Assembly: GCF_030704305.1 (NCBI RefSeq)
Contig: NZ_CP131935.1
Coordinates: 2,852,001-2,916,000, forward strand
Direction: 5' to 3'
Length of the DNA: 64,000 nucleotides
Source of the DNA: Massilia sp. R2A-15
GTDB taxonomy: Bacteria > Pseudomonadota > Gammaproteobacteria > Burkholderiales > Burkholderiaceae_D
A program made the translations under genes and the position numbers. A model generated the notes under the pieces. That model was not told where the DNA came from, made no database searches, and worked only from the letters and a program-made list of their open reading frames with translations. Each line of letters opens with the position of its first letter. The first letter of the stretch is position 1. Below, piece after piece: positions 52,579-62,603 of the stretch.

Positions 52579-53367
52579 CTATTTTGGGATCGTGACAGCT
52601 GGCGCATTGCGGATCGTCCAGTCGCGCCAGATGGCGTGGTCGCGCCTGTACCGGTCCATGTCCGCCATGCGCTGTTCCCAGCGATTGCTCTCGGTGGTCA
52701 GGTACGCGGTGGTCTGCAACATCCACGCTTCGCGCGACGCCATCACCTGCGCGGCGGTTTGCTTGCCATGCTCCGCCACTGCGGCATACACCTTGCCGAG
52801 GTGCTCCCTCGCCTGGCCGAGTTCCTGCTCGCTCATCAGCAGCGCAATATCCTCGGGGATGCGCTTAGCCGGCGGCAAGACGCTTTCGAGATTGCTGATG
52901 AAGCCGTTGTAGCAGGCCCGGTAGGCCTCGAACGCAGCGCTCACTTTGCCAATCTCGCTCTTGGTCCGCGACACGTCGGGAGCCTTTGGCTGTACACAGT
53001 TGAATTCGCCGGCAACCAGGTCGGCGCCGTCGTAACCGGTGGTCCAGTACGAAATGTCGGCCAGACGCTGCTGGCGTTGCCCGGTCAGGCGGGTCGCCGC
53101 GACAGCACCCGGATGACCGGCCGCCGCAGCCTTGGCGAACAGGGCGTCGCCCTTCTCGCGATCGAGCGGCGCGCCCTCCCCGTACCAGTACATTTCACCA
53201 AGGCGCAACTCGGCCTCGGGATTGCCGGCGTTCGCCAGCTGCGTGTACAGCGCCAGCGCCTGTCGATAATCCTTGCCGTTCAAGGCTTTCGCCGCGTCGG
53301 AGAGATCGGCTGCGCAAGCAGTAGCCGCGCCCGCGATAAGGAACACGCCCGCAATGAATCGTTTCAT
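52579..53367 (-). CDS. Sel1-like exported protein, paralogue 1 of 3
   Basis: A 262-residue exported protein (signal peptide to ACAAD). After it come one or two tetratrico/Sel1-like repeats (ALNGKDYRQALALYTQLANAG, quoted in part; LRLGEMYWYGEGAPLDREKG), then a distinct domain of about 150 residues with YWTTGYDGADLVAGEFNCV, a second conserved Cys (RACYNGF) and SEQELGQAREHLG. The two cysteines may form a disulfide in the periplasm. Two paralogues follow upstream. GGAG precedes the ATG at 53367. The function is unknown. Confidence 0.8.
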   Translation of the reverse strand: MKRFIAGVFLIAGAATACAADLSDAAKALNGKDYRQALALYTQLANAGNPEAELRLGEMYWYGEGAPLDREKGDALFAKAAAAGHPGAVAATRLTGQRQQRLADISYWTTGYDGADLVAGEFNCVQPKAPDVSRTKSEIGKVSAAFEAYRACYNGFISNLESVLPPAKRIPEDIALLMSEQELGQAREHLGKVYAAVAEHGKQTAAQVMASREAWMLQTTAYLTTESNRWEQRMADMDRYRRDHAIWRDWTIRNAPAVTIPK

Positions 53368-53459
53368 GCTGTTCTCCATGCCTGAGGGTGATTAAAAGTT
53401 TCGCTTTTTTTGGTGCATTTCAAGCTGGCTCGAGGCAAACGGTCGCCGACAGGCCGCCC

Positions 53460-54236
53460 CTACTTCCTGGGCTGCGCGCGGGTCGCGATGTCGATCGCCC
53501 CGTTGTTCGACACGCGCTGCCTTTCCATGTCGTCCAGGTACTGTTTTTCGCGCAGTTTCTGGGTCGTCAGGTAATCGGTGGTTTTCGCCATCCATTTGTC
53601 GCGCTTCTCGAGTGTCTGGTCGGCCGTCAGCTTGGCGCGGGCCGCAACCGCCGCATAGACCTTGCCCAGATGCTCGGTGGCCTGGCGTAGTTCCTGCTCG
53701 CTCATCAGCAGCGTCACGGCTTCCGGGATGGCCTTTCCGGGCGGCATGACGCTTTGGAGATGGTCGATGAAGCCGTTATAGCAGGCTGTGTAAGCGTCGG
53801 CGGCCTCGCTGGTCGCCGTCACCGCCCGTTTGGTCTGGGAGAACTCAGGAAACTCCGGCGCCACGCAGTTGAACTTGCCGGCGACCAGGTCCGCGCCATC
53901 GTAGCCGGTGGTCCAGTAGGCGATGTCGGCCAGCCGCTGCTGGCGGTCGCGACTGAGGCTGGTGGCCGCGACGGCAGCCTGGTTGCCTGCGGCGGCGGCC
54001 TGGGCGAACAGGGCATCGCCCTTGGCGCGGTCGAGCGGCGCGCCTTCGCCGTACCAGTACATCTCGCCCAGGCGCAGCATCGCCTCGGGGTTGCCGGCAC
54101 CGGCCAGGCGGGAATACAAGGCCAGGGCCTGGGGATAGTTCTTGGCGTTCAGCGCAGCGGCAGCGTCAGACAGTTCATCCGCACCGGCGGCGCCGAAGGC
54201 CAGAATCAACACTGCACACAAAATCGAACGTTTCAT
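53460..54236 (-). CDS. Sel1-like exported protein, paralogue 2 of 3
   Basis: A 258-residue protein closely like the one at 52579 along its whole length: signal peptide, LRLGEMYWYGEGAPLDRAKG, YWTTGYDGADLVAGKFNCV, TACYNGFIDHL and SEQELRQATEHLG. The C-terminal tails of the two differ, which suggests that this part carries the specific contact. The gaps to its neighbours are about 90 bases each, so separate or read-through transcription is possible. Confidence 0.8.
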   Translation of the reverse strand: MKRSILCAVLILAFGAAGADELSDAAAALNAKNYPQALALYSRLAGAGNPEAMLRLGEMYWYGEGAPLDRAKGDALFAQAAAAGNQAAVAATSLSRDRQQRLADIAYWTTGYDGADLVAGKFNCVAPEFPEFSQTKRAVTATSEAADAYTACYNGFIDHLQSVMPPGKAIPEAVTLLMSEQELRQATEHLGKVYAAVAARAKLTADQTLEKRDKWMAKTTDYLTTQKLREKQYLDDMERQRVSNNGAIDIATRAQPRK

Positions 54237-54323
54237 GCTGCGCCTCCGGAATTAATGGAACATTAATATTCCCACCATTTACGCCGGTTGACAACAGGAA
54301 TCGATACCTGCGTTCGTGAGGCA

Positions 54324-55088
54324 CTATTTGCGGTTAGGCACGTAGTTGTTCCTGCGCGCGTCGAGTTCATTGCTGCGATCGCTCGCGGTGGAGGATTTGA
54401 CCAGGTCGTTGTGGTCCTTGACCCAGGCCTCGGTGGCGCTGCGCCACGCGGCGAAGTCGGCCAGCGTCAGCTTGGCGCCGGCCGAACTCTCCGCGGCGAT
54501 GCCTTCGCGCGCCTGCGCCAGCCGGGCCGTTGCCGCTGCGGTTTCCTGCTCGTTGAACAGCTTGAGCAGGTCTTCCGGCACCACCGACGCCAGCGTCTCG
54601 TGGGCGTTCATGTTGGCCACGAAATCGTTGTAGCAATCCTGCCAGGCCTGGACGTTGTTGCCGATCCGGGTGATGTCGTCGTTCACCTTGGAGATCGCGG
54701 GAATGCGCGGCGCGACGCAGCGGAACTTGCCCGACTTCAGGTCGGCGCCGTCGTACTTGTTGACCCAGTAGTCGATCTCGGCGCGCCGCGCAACGCGCTG
54801 CTTCATCACCTCGAGTGCGGCCACGGCGGTCTTGTCGCCCTTGGCCGCGGCCTTCCTGAACCACAGCTCGGCTTTGGCGTCGTCGACCGAACCGGCTTCA
54901 CCGTACCAGTACATCTCGGCCAGATGGCGCTGCGCATCGACGTTGCCGGCGTTGGCCAGCTTCGTGTACAGCTGCAGCGCCTGCGGATACGCCTTCTTCT
55001 GGAACAGCGCGTCGGCGGTGGCCAGTTCGTCGGCGTTGGCGGCCAGCGCGGCCAGCGCCAGGCTCAGGCAGAGTACAAGTTTCTTCAT
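54324..55088 (-). CDS. Sel1-like exported protein, paralogue 3 of 3
   Basis: A 254-residue, more distant member of the same tandem family: signal peptide (KKLVLCLSLALAALAANA), HLAEMYWYGEAGSVDDAKA, YWVNKYDGADLKSGKFRCV and DCYNDFVANM, with the same pair of cysteines. It is probably the oldest copy or the parent. It lies 22 bases after the PLP enzyme gene and may be read from the purF side. Confidence 0.8.
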   Translation of the reverse strand: MKKLVLCLSLALAALAANADELATADALFQKKAYPQALQLYTKLANAGNVDAQRHLAEMYWYGEAGSVDDAKAELWFRKAAAKGDKTAVAALEVMKQRVARRAEIDYWVNKYDGADLKSGKFRCVAPRIPAISKVNDDITRIGNNVQAWQDCYNDFVANMNAHETLASVVPEDLLKLFNEQETAAATARLAQAREGIAAESSAGAKLTLADFAAWRSATEAWVKDHNDLVKSSTASDRSNELDARRNNYVPNRK

Positions 55089-55110
55089 TGGTCCCAGTCC
55101 TCGGAAAGTG

Positions 55111-56352
55111 TCAGGCGTCCAGCGCGCCCTTGAAATCGGCCAGCAAGTCGGCCGTGTCCTCGATGCCGACCGACACGCGGATCAGCGATTCGGCGATGCC
55201 CATGCTGGCGCGGCGCTCGGCCCCCATCTCGAAAAAGATGGTGTGCGCCACCGGGATCACCAAGGTGCGGGTGTCGCCCAGGTTGCTGGCCGGGATGCCG
55301 ACCTGCAGCCGGTTCAGGTAATCGAAGCAGTCGATGCCGTCCTTCAGCTCGAAACTGAACAGCGAGCCGTAGGAACGGAACAAGGCGCCGGCCAGCTCGT
55401 GCTGCGGATGCGACGCCAGGCCGGGATAATGCACCGCCGCCACGCGCGGGTCGGCCTCCAGCATGCGCGCCAGCGCCAGCGCGTTGGCGCAGCTGCGCTC
55501 CATGCGCAGCGCCAGCGTTTCGGCGCCGACGGCGATGTGGTGCGCCGCTTCCGGCCCCAGCGAGGCGCCAAAGTCGCGCAGGCCCTTGGCGCGCAGTTGC
55601 GCCATGCCCCACTGCTTGGGCGGATTGCGCTTGTAGTTCTCGGCAATGTGCGGGTAATCGTTCCAGTCGTATTCGCCGGTATCGGTCAGGCTGCCGCCCA
55701 GCGCGATGCCGTGGCCGCCGATCGACTTGGTCAGCGAGTTGACCACCAGGCCAGCGCCGACCGATTTGGCGCGGAACAGGTAAGGAGTGGTCATGGTGTT
55801 GTCGACCACGAACAGGATGCCGCGCGCGCGGCACAGCGCGCCGATGCGGGCCAGGTCGGCGACCTGGGTGCGGGGGTTGGCGATGGTCTCGGCGAACACC
55901 AGGCGCGTGTTGTCCTTCAGCGCCGCCTCGACGTTGGCGACGTCGGTCGCGTCGACGAAATCGACACCGACGCCCTGCCCGGCCACGGTCTGCCACAGGC
56001 TGTTGGTGTTACCGAACAGGAAGGACGACGACACCACATGGTCGCCGGCGCGCAGCAAGCCCTGGAAGATGGCGCCGATCGCGCCCATGCCGGTGGCGAA
56101 GCACAGGGTCGCCACGCCGTCTTCCATGCGCGTGACCTTGTCTTCCAGCGCGGCGACCGTCGGGTTGCCCTGGCGGCCGTAACGGAAGCCCGGCTCCTTG
56201 CCCTGGAAGACGGAAGCGAGCTGGCGCGCGTCGGTGTAGCCGAAGGCGACCGAGGTGTGCACCGGCTTGTGCAGCGAGCCCTGCTCGATCGGCTTTCGGC
56301 GGTCGTTGTGCAGGATGGTCGTGGTGAAGCCGAAGTGGCGCTGGTCGCTCAT
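55111..56352 (-). CDS. Cystathionine gamma-synthase family PLP enzyme
   Basis: A 413-residue Cys/Met-metabolism PLP enzyme. It has YGRQGNPTVAALEDKV, FATGMGAIGA, the aspartate in VVDNTMTTPYL and the cofactor lysine in NSLTKSIGGHG; the C-terminus RVSVGIEDTADLLADF is typical. The group includes O-succinylhomoserine sulfhydrylase, cystathionine synthases and methionine gamma-lyase. The place next to purF is that of metZ in many relatives, so a sulfhydrylase role is likely but not proven. It follows purF by 14 bases. Confidence 0.85.
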   Translation of the reverse strand: MSDQRHFGFTTTILHNDRRKPIEQGSLHKPVHTSVAFGYTDARQLASVFQGKEPGFRYGRQGNPTVAALEDKVTRMEDGVATLCFATGMGAIGAIFQGLLRAGDHVVSSSFLFGNTNSLWQTVAGQGVGVDFVDATDVANVEAALKDNTRLVFAETIANPRTQVADLARIGALCRARGILFVVDNTMTTPYLFRAKSVGAGLVVNSLTKSIGGHGIALGGSLTDTGEYDWNDYPHIAENYKRNPPKQWGMAQLRAKGLRDFGASLGPEAAHHIAVGAETLALRMERSCANALALARMLEADPRVAAVHYPGLASHPQHELAGALFRSYGSLFSFELKDGIDCFDYLNRLQVGIPASNLGDTRTLVIPVAHTIFFEMGAERRASMGIAESLIRVSVGIEDTADLLADFKGALDA

Positions 56353-56366
56353 GGCCCGGCCCGTCC

Positions 56367-57887
56367 TTATTCCGCCGTCACCGGCTTGAGATGCAGCTGG
56401 GTCGTGACCGCGTCTTCCGGCGGCGCGTTCTTCGGATTGTGGCGCGCGAATTCGAGCCGGTCCAGGTAAGCCTGCGAGATGTCGCCCGTGACGTAGATGC
56501 CGTCAAAGCACGAGGCCTCGAAGTTCGTCAGCGCCGGATTCACGTCCGAGATCGAGCGCTTGAGCGCGTCGATATCCTGGTAGACCAGCTTGTCGGCCGT
56601 GATCTCGCGGCAGATCTCCTCGTTGCTGCGGCCGTAGGCGATCAGTTCGCCGCGGGTCGGCATGTCGATGCCGTACACGTTGGGGAACAGCACCGGCGGC
56701 GCGGCCGAGGCGAAGATGACGTTCTTCGCGCCCGCCTCGCGCGCCATCTGGACGATCTCGCGGCTGGTGGTGCCGCGCACGATCGAGTCGTCCACCAGCA
56801 GCACGTTCTTGCCCTTGAATTCGTCGGCGATCGCGTTGAGCTTCTGGCGCACCGATTTGCTGCGGATCGCCTGGCCCGGCATCAGGAAGGTGCGGCCAAT
56901 GTAGCGGTTCTTGATGAAACCTTCGCGGTATTCGATGCCCAGTTTCAGCGCCAGCTGGATCGCGGCCGGGCGCGACGAGTCGGGAATCGGCATGACGACA
57001 TCGATCTCGCCGCTCGAAAACTCCTTGCGGATCTTCTCAGCCAGATACTCGCCCATCTTCAGGCGCGTGGCGTACACCGAGGCGCCGTCGAGGATCGAGT
57101 CGGGACGCGCGAGGTAGACGTATTCGAAGGCGCAGGGATTGAGCGACGGATTGTCGGCGCACTGGCGCTGGTGCAGCGCGCCGTCGCTGTCGATGAACAC
57201 CGCCTCGCCCGGCGCGATGTCGCGCATGAAGCGAAAGCCGATGCCCTCCAACGCCACCGATTCGCTGGCGACCATGTATTCGACGCCGTCATCGGTCTCG
57301 TTGACGCCGATGCACAGCGGACGGATGCCGAAGGGATCGCGGAAGGCCAGCAGCCCGTGGCCGGCGATCTGGGCCACCACGGCGTAGGCGCCGCGCACCC
57401 GGCGGTGCACCATCGCCACCGCCTTAAACACGGCATCGGGATCGAGCGTGTAGCCGGTCGCCGCTTCCTGGATCTCGTGGGCCAGCACGTTGAGCAGCAC
57501 TTCCGAATCGGAATCGGTGTTGATGTGGCGGCGGTCGTTCTTGAACAGCGCCTGCTTCAGTTCTTCCTGGTTGGTCAGGTTGCCGTTGTGCGCCAGCGTG
57601 ATGCCGAACGGCGCGTTGACGTAGAACGGCTGCGCCTCTTCCTCGCTCGACGAGCCGGCGGTCGGATAGCGGCAGTGGCCGATGCCCGAATTGCCTTGCA
57701 GCGAACGCATGTTGCGGGTGCGGAATACGTCGCGCACCAGGCCGTTGGCCTTGTGCATCGAGAACATGCTGCTGTGGTTGGTTGCGATGCCCGCCGCATC
57801 CTGGCCGCGGTGCTGCAACAGCAGCAAGGCGTCATACAGGACCTGGTTGACGGGTTGATGGGAGACGACGCCGACGATGCCACACAT
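56367..57887 (-). CDS. purF: Amidophosphoribosyltransferase
   Basis: A 506-residue enzyme for the first step of purine synthesis. The glutaminase half begins MCGIVGVVS with the catalytic Cys2 and no propeptide; [10 protein letters not shown] and AHNGNLTN follow. The phosphoribosyl half has the PRPP loop [20 protein letters not shown] precedes the ATG. It follows cvpA, as in most proteobacteria. Confidence 0.97.
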   Translation of the reverse strand: MCGIVGVVSHQPVNQVLYDALLLLQHRGQDAAGIATNHSSMFSMHKANGLVRDVFRTRNMRSLQGNSGIGHCRYPTAGSSSEEEAQPFYVNAPFGITLAHNGNLTNQEELKQALFKNDRRHINTDSDSEVLLNVLAHEIQEAATGYTLDPDAVFKAVAMVHRRVRGAYAVVAQIAGHGLLAFRDPFGIRPLCIGVNETDDGVEYMVASESVALEGIGFRFMRDIAPGEAVFIDSDGALHQRQCADNPSLNPCAFEYVYLARPDSILDGASVYATRLKMGEYLAEKIRKEFSSGEIDVVMPIPDSSRPAAIQLALKLGIEYREGFIKNRYIGRTFLMPGQAIRSKSVRQKLNAIADEFKGKNVLLVDDSIVRGTTSREIVQMAREAGAKNVIFASAAPPVLFPNVYGIDMPTRGELIAYGRSNEEICREITADKLVYQDIDALKRSISDVNPALTNFEASCFDGIYVTGDISQAYLDRLEFARHNPKNAPPEDAVTTQLHLKPVTAE

Positions 57888-57928
57888 GGTGCACTCCTAA
57901 AAACTGGACAGCAAATTATTGAAATCGT

Positions 57929-58417
57929 TCAAAAATGCACGTGCTGCGTCAGCGCAGCCGGCAGGAAAGGTTTGACGGTGCGCGCTCCGGTTTCCGCCAT
58001 CGGCGAGAGCAGCGCATTCTTCCAGAATTCCTGTTGCGGGATCGTCGTCATGCCGCACAATATGACGGCAAACAGGACGATTACAATGCCGCGCGCCAGG
58101 CCGAACAGCCCGCCCAGGCCGCGGTCTGCCAGGGACAGGCCGCTTGCCTTGATCAGCGCCTCGAGCGCCAGGCTAAGCAGCCCCATCAGCACGCGCACGC
58201 CGAGGAACAGGGCCACGAAGGCCACCATCAGGCGCACCGCGTCGCCGGGTATCATCGCCGGCAGCATGGGCGCCAGCGTGGCGCCGTACATATTGGCGAC
58301 GACGAAGGCCACCACCCAGCTGAGCAGCGACAGGATCTCCTTGACCAGGCCGCGCATGGTGCTGATCACCACCGAGGCCAACAGCACGAACAATACCAAA
58401 TAATCGAAAATCGTCAC
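57929..58417 (-). CDS. cvpA: CvpA family membrane protein
   Basis: A 162-residue inner-membrane protein with four helices, starting TIFDYLVLFVLLASVVISTMRGLVKE (the RGLVKE turn is the family mark). It is needed for colicin V production in E. coli and for envelope stress tolerance elsewhere. The start is GTG at 58417. It lies between the SPOR protein and purF genes. Confidence 0.92.
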   Translation of the reverse strand: MTIFDYLVLFVLLASVVISTMRGLVKEILSLLSWVVAFVVANMYGATLAPMLPAMIPGDAVRLMVAFVALFLGVRVLMGLLSLALEALIKASGLSLADRGLGGLFGLARGIVIVLFAVILCGMTTIPQQEFWKNALLSPMAETGARTVKPFLPAALTQHVHF

Positions 58418-58437
58418 GCCGGGGTCGCCCTGCCTCG

Positions 58438-59376
58438 CTATTTGCCGTCAGGCTTGACCATGCTGCCCGCCAGGCCGACCTTGTCGAGCTTTGCGCGCAT
58501 CCGGTCGGCCTCCTCGCGCGAGAACGGGCCGACCTTAACCTGGATGCGCTCGCCCGATGGCGTCGGCACCTTGTGGGTGAAGGAGCGGATGCCCGCTTCC
58601 TTCAGCTTTTCCTGCAATTCCGCGACCTTGTCGGCCGAGCCCAGCGCGGCAACCTGCACCACGAATTTTTCAGGCGCCTTCGGCTTGTCGGCGGCCTTGC
58701 CTTCCAGGATCGCCAGCGCGCGCGCGGCGTCTTCCGGCGACTGCGCCGGCTTGGCGGCGACCTTCTCGATTTTTTCCTCGGCCTTCGGCTTCACCACCGG
58801 CTTGGGCTCGGCCGGTTTGACCTCGGCCTTGACCACCGGCTTCGGCTCTTCTTTTTTCGGCGCGGGCGGCTTGGGTTCGGGTTTCGGTTCGGGTTTCGGT
58901 TCGGTCTTCGCTTCCTCGGCGCGGCCGCCCAGCGCGACGGTCTTGACGTCGGCCACTTCCGGCTTGGACGGCTCGACGAACTGTTCGCGCTTGTCGAGCG
59001 ATTCGGCGGGAGCGACCGGCGGCGCGGCCGGCATCGGCAGCGGCGGCGCCTTGTCGCGCGCCGGAATCTGGATCGCGATGTCGCTGGCCAGCGGCTTGGG
59101 CTCGGAGTCGAGCAGCATCGGCAGGCCGACGGCGACGGCCAGCGCCAGCGCGATGGCGCCAACCAGACGGCGGCGCGCGCGTTTCTTTTCGGGGAGGATC
59201 GGGTCGTCTTCGGCCCGGGTCTTGCTGCGGCTGCGCGGAGCGGCCGCTTCGCCGGCGCTGGAGGCGCGCTTGGAACGGGCCTTGACGGCTACCGGGTCGG
59301 AGTCGCGGGAAAAATAGCCGCTGTCTTCGCCAGCGGTGTCTTGCTTGTTTTTATTGAGGAACGAGAACAAGCCCAT
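58438..59376 (-). CDS. SPOR-domain membrane protein (DedD-like)
   Basis: A 312-residue protein with a basic cytoplasmic N-terminus (about 1-65), one membrane helix (VGAIALALAVAVGLPMLL), a long Pro/Lys/Glu-rich periplasmic spacer with PEPKPEPK repeats, and a C-terminal SPOR domain (about 235-312: KFVVQVAALGSADKV). SPOR domains bind denuded peptidoglycan at the division site. It lies between folC and cvpA, like dedD in gammaproteobacteria. Confidence 0.92.
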   Translation of the reverse strand: MGLFSFLNKNKQDTAGEDSGYFSRDSDPVAVKARSKRASSAGEAAAPRSRSKTRAEDDPILPEKKRARRRLVGAIALALAVAVGLPMLLDSEPKPLASDIAIQIPARDKAPPLPMPAAPPVAPAESLDKREQFVEPSKPEVADVKTVALGGRAEEAKTEPKPEPKPEPKPPAPKKEEPKPVVKAEVKPAEPKPVVKPKAEEKIEKVAAKPAQSPEDAARALAILEGKAADKPKAPEKFVVQVAALGSADKVAELQEKLKEAGIRSFTHKVPTPSGERIQVKVGPFSREEADRMRAKLDKVGLAGSMVKPDGK

Positions 59377-59388
59377 GCGTTATATTTT

Positions 59389-60687
59389 TCAGTGAGAGGA
59401 TGATTTCCGGGCAGCCATCACGCCTGCAACCGTGTAGAACGAGCCAAAGACCACAATTCTATCATTCTCCCCCGCGCGGCTCATTGCATTCGCAAAAGCT
59501 TTTGCGGGATCGGCGAAGGCCGTCACCGAGCGCTCGCCCGGTTTGCCGTCTTCCGGCATCAAGCCGTCGATGATCGCCGTGAGCTCGTCCGTGTGCGCCG
59601 AGCGCGGCGACGGCAGTTCGGCGATGCACCAGTGGTCCACGTACTGCGCCATCGGCGCGATCACGCCGGCGATGTCCTTGTCCTGCATGACGCCGAACAC
59701 GGCATAGGTGTACGGGTGAAAGCCCATGTTGCCGAGGTTCTGGGCCAGCGCCGAGGCGGCGTGCGGATTGTGCGCGACGTCGAGGATGACGGTCGGGCGG
59801 CCCGGCAGCACCTGGAAGCGGCCCGGCAGTTCGACCACCACCAGGCCGGTGCGCACTTCCTGGGCGCCGACCGGCAGCTCGAGCTTCAGTACTTCGAGCG
59901 CGGCCAGCGCCGCCGAGGCGTTGAGCAGCTGGTTGGCGCCGCGCAGGCTCGGATAGGCCAGCGAGTTGCGGCGCTGGCTGCGGCCGCCATAATTCCACTG
60001 CTGCTTGTCGCCGGCGTAGTTGAAGTCGCGGCCCAGCAGCCACAGGTCGGCGCCGATCGCTTCGGCGTGCGCCACCAGCGATGCGGGCGGCACCGGGTCG
60101 CTGCAGATCGCCGCTTTGCCGGGCCGGAAGATGCCGGCCTTCTCGAAGCCGATTTCCTCGCGCGTGGTGCCGAGGAAGTCGGTGTGGTCGATGTCGACGC
60201 TGGTGACGATCGCCACGTCGGCGTCCACCACGTTGACCGCGTCCAGGCGCCCGCCCAGGCCCACTTCGAGGATGGCCACGTCGAGCTTGCTGGCGGCCAG
60301 CAGGTGCATGATGGCCAGCGTGGTGAATTCGAAGTATGTCAGGTCGATCGCGCCGCGCTTCGCTTCGACGGCGTTGAACGCGTCGATCAGCTGCCCGTCG
60401 GTCGCCAGGTCGCCACCAATGCGCGCGCGCTCGTTGAAGTCGAGGAAGTGCGGCTTGATGTACAGGCCGACCTTGTAGCCGGCGCGCAGCAGGATCGACT
60501 CGAGCATCGCGCAGGTCGAACCCTTGCCGTTGGTGCCGGCGACCATGATGACGGGGCAGTCGAACTTCAGGCCCATCGCCTCCTTCACGGCGCGAACGCG
60601 GTCCAGGCCCATGTTGATGTGGACTTCGGCGTGGCGCGACTCGAGCAGGGCCAGCCAGTCGGGCAAGGTGGTCGGAAGGGTGTGCAT
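59389..60687 (-). CDS. folC: Folylpolyglutamate / dihydrofolate synthase
   Basis: A 432-residue Mur-ligase-like enzyme that adds glutamate to dihydropteroate and folates. It has the P-loop GTNGKGST (51-58), EVGLGGRLDAVN, TSVDIDHTDFLG and ILDVAHNPHAA. The ATG at 60687 is where similarity begins; a frame from 60720 adds 11 unlike residues. It lies between accD and the SPOR gene, the common betaproteobacterial order. Confidence 0.95.
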   Translation of the reverse strand: MHTLPTTLPDWLALLESRHAEVHINMGLDRVRAVKEAMGLKFDCPVIMVAGTNGKGSTCAMLESILLRAGYKVGLYIKPHFLDFNERARIGGDLATDGQLIDAFNAVEAKRGAIDLTYFEFTTLAIMHLLAASKLDVAILEVGLGGRLDAVNVVDADVAIVTSVDIDHTDFLGTTREEIGFEKAGIFRPGKAAICSDPVPPASLVAHAEAIGADLWLLGRDFNYAGDKQQWNYGGRSQRRNSLAYPSLRGANQLLNASAALAALEVLKLELPVGAQEVRTGLVVVELPGRFQVLPGRPTVILDVAHNPHAASALAQNLGNMGFHPYTYAVFGVMQDKDIAGVIAPMAQYVDHWCIAELPSPRSAHTDELTAIIDGLMPEDGKPGERSVTAFADPAKAFANAMSRAGENDRIVVFGSFYTVAGVMAARKSSSH

Positions 60688-60754
60688 GGGATCGACTTCA
60701 GTTGGAATGGGCGCACGCAAGCTTGCGTTGCGTGCGCACCGGGAACGGCGGGTG

Positions 60755-61627
60755 TTACGCGATGACTTCGGCGGCCTGGTCCTGCAGCAGCGCCAGCAGG
60801 CGCGCGATTTCTTCGCGCATCTTGCGGCGGTCGACGATCATGTCGACGGCGCCCTTGGTGACCAGGAACTCGGCGCGCTGGAAGCCTTCCGGCAGCTTTT
60901 CGCGGACCGTGTTTTCGATCACGCGCGGGCCGGCGAAGCCGATCAGCGCCTTCGGCTCGGCGATCACGACGTCGCCCATGAAGGCGAACGACGCGGACAC
61001 GCCGCCCATGGTCGGGTCGGTCAGCACGCTGATGAACGGCAGCTTTTTCTCCGACAGCTTGGTCAGCATCGCGGTGGTCTTGGCCATTTGCATCAGCGAC
61101 AGCAGGCCTTCCTGCATGCGCGCGCCGCCGGTGGCCGTGATGCAGATGAACGGCACTTTTTGCTCGAGGGCGATCTGGGCGCCGCGCACGAAGCGCTCGC
61201 CGACGACCGAGCCCATCGAGCCGCCCATGAATTCGAACTCGAAGCAGGCCACGACGACCGGCAGGCTCATGATGGCGCCGCCCATGACGACCAGCGCATC
61301 GGTCTCGCCGGTCGCTTCCATGGCCGCCTTCAGGCGGTCAGGATACTTCTTGGAATCCTTGAATTTGAGCGTATCGACCGGCAGGGTTTCCTGGCCGATA
61401 TCGTAGCGGCCGCCTTCGTCGAGCAGGCTGTCGAGGCGCTGGCGGGCGCGGATGCGCATGTGGTGGCTGCATTTAGGGCAAACGTGCAGGTTCGATTCCA
61501 GGTCGGTGCGGTACAGCACGGCTTCGCACGATGGGCATTTGACCCACAGCCCTTCCGGCATGGTCTTGCGGGAAGCGGCGTCCGAGCGCTGGATCCGGGG
61601 GGGCAGCAGTTTTTCCAACCAACTCAT
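60755..61627 (-). CDS. accD: Acetyl-CoA carboxylase carboxyltransferase subunit beta
   Basis: A 290-residue subunit that, with AccA, moves carboxyl from biotin to acetyl-CoA in fatty-acid synthesis. It has the four-cysteine zinc site (C31, C34, C50, C53) and the crotonase-like core with GGARMQEG and [12 protein letters not shown]. In many relatives trpA stands just upstream; here an AT-rich gap follows instead. Confidence 0.96.
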   Translation of the reverse strand: MSWLEKLLPPRIQRSDAASRKTMPEGLWVKCPSCEAVLYRTDLESNLHVCPKCSHHMRIRARQRLDSLLDEGGRYDIGQETLPVDTLKFKDSKKYPDRLKAAMEATGETDALVVMGGAIMSLPVVVACFEFEFMGGSMGSVVGERFVRGAQIALEQKVPFICITATGGARMQEGLLSLMQMAKTTAMLTKLSEKKLPFISVLTDPTMGGVSASFAFMGDVVIAEPKALIGFAGPRVIENTVREKLPEGFQRAEFLVTKGAVDMIVDRRKMREEIARLLALLQDQAAEVIA

Positions 61628-62296
61628 ACATTCTCCTTCTGCGGCAATTCTTCAGTTGGCGGTAGTTTAGCCGCTGGAGGCCGCCTTGTCGAACATTGCG
61701 GTCAGACTTAGCTTTTTGGAAATTTTCCCGATCGGGCCGTCCCGCGGGAACTATCGATACTAGCACTTACCTGCGCGATACGGCGGTCGTTTGCCTGTCG
61801 GCACACCATGCACCGCATCGCTGCCCGGCCCCCCACGGCGGCCCCGCAATGTTCCGAATAAATACTCTTCATTAACGCCGAGCGCGGGTATAAGGGGTGG
61901 ACGCGTAGTATCGCCGATGCCAGCTCTTTACCACCCCGATGTTAACAACGATGGATAAAAAGTATTCCCTCAAAAAAATAGGAAATACATTATGGATACA
62001 AAATGTCAGTGGTTTCTCACAAACCGTGTCAGTGAATAGAGAAAAATAACTTCAAGCGATAAATTTTATCGAAAAGCGACAGTATTTTTTTCAACTTGGG
62101 AACCAATTTCACTTTTTCTTGTCGGGTTGCGCTACGTCAAATTCAAAATAGATTTGCATGACAACATTATATCAGTGGAAAGAAAAAACGAATTAATGAG
62201 GCAAAGATTTTATCCGGCAATTCGTCGCCGCAAATTCGGATTTTTATCGTTCCACATAACCGTCCATACCAATACCAACCGATAAAGGAAGCTATC
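61628..62296. other. AT-rich 669-base gap between accD and the Tad locus
   Basis: No gene can be supported here. The first part is GC-rich and holds the accD promoter side; from about 61850 the sequence turns strongly AT-rich, with many short A and T runs. It probably carries the promoter and regulator sites of flp and the pilus locus. No clear -24/-12 pair or strong -35/-10 pair could be fixed by eye. Confidence 0.55.
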
Positions 62297-62458
62297 ATGA
62301 ATCGCTTGAAAGAGTTTGCACAGGATGACTCGGGCGCAGCAGCTGTTGAATATGGCATGCTCGTAGCACTGATCGCGGCAGTGATTGTCGGTGTCGTTGC
62401 ACTTTTGGGAACGGAGATTAAAACTGCGTTCACGACCGTTCAGACGGCGCTTAAGTAA
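62297..62458 (+). CDS. flp: Flp/Fap pilin
   Basis: A 53-residue type IVb pilin, MNRLKEFAQDDSGAAAVEYG and then one hydrophobic helix. The Flp motif is visible: a Gly before the processing site is followed by AAAVEYG with the conserved Glu-Tyr pair; cleavage by CpaA would fall before this stretch. AAAGGAA precedes the ATG. It is the first gene of a Tad (tight adherence) pilus locus with cpaA and cpaB following. Such loci usually make the pilin most abundantly. Confidence 0.93.
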   Translation: MNRLKEFAQDDSGAAAVEYGMLVALIAAVIVGVVALLGTEIKTAFTTVQTALK

Positions 62459-62470
62459 CGAAAGAACCTT

Positions 62471-62511
62471 GCCCGCCCCTGGCGGCGCTACATAGCGCAA
62501 CGGGGGCAGGC
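62471..62511 (+). terminator. Strong hairpin between flp and cpaA
   Basis: GCCCGCCCC (62471-62479) pairs with 62503-62511 with one mismatch, and GCGCT/AGCGC forms an inner stem around ACAT. A pyrimidine-rich run (ccttcccttt) follows. It probably ends or protects the flp message so that pilin is made in excess over the later genes. Confidence 0.55.
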
Positions 62512-62603
62512 CCTTCCCTTTCAGAAAAACGTCAATGCGCGTGCGCATTGGGGATTGTTGCAACCTTTGAAACATAACTTAACTCATTATCGCGGCGCTG
62601 ACA

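Noticed and set aside
61850..62296. A sigma-54 promoter before flp
   Set aside because: No GG-N10-GC pair with proper context could be found in the AT-rich gap.
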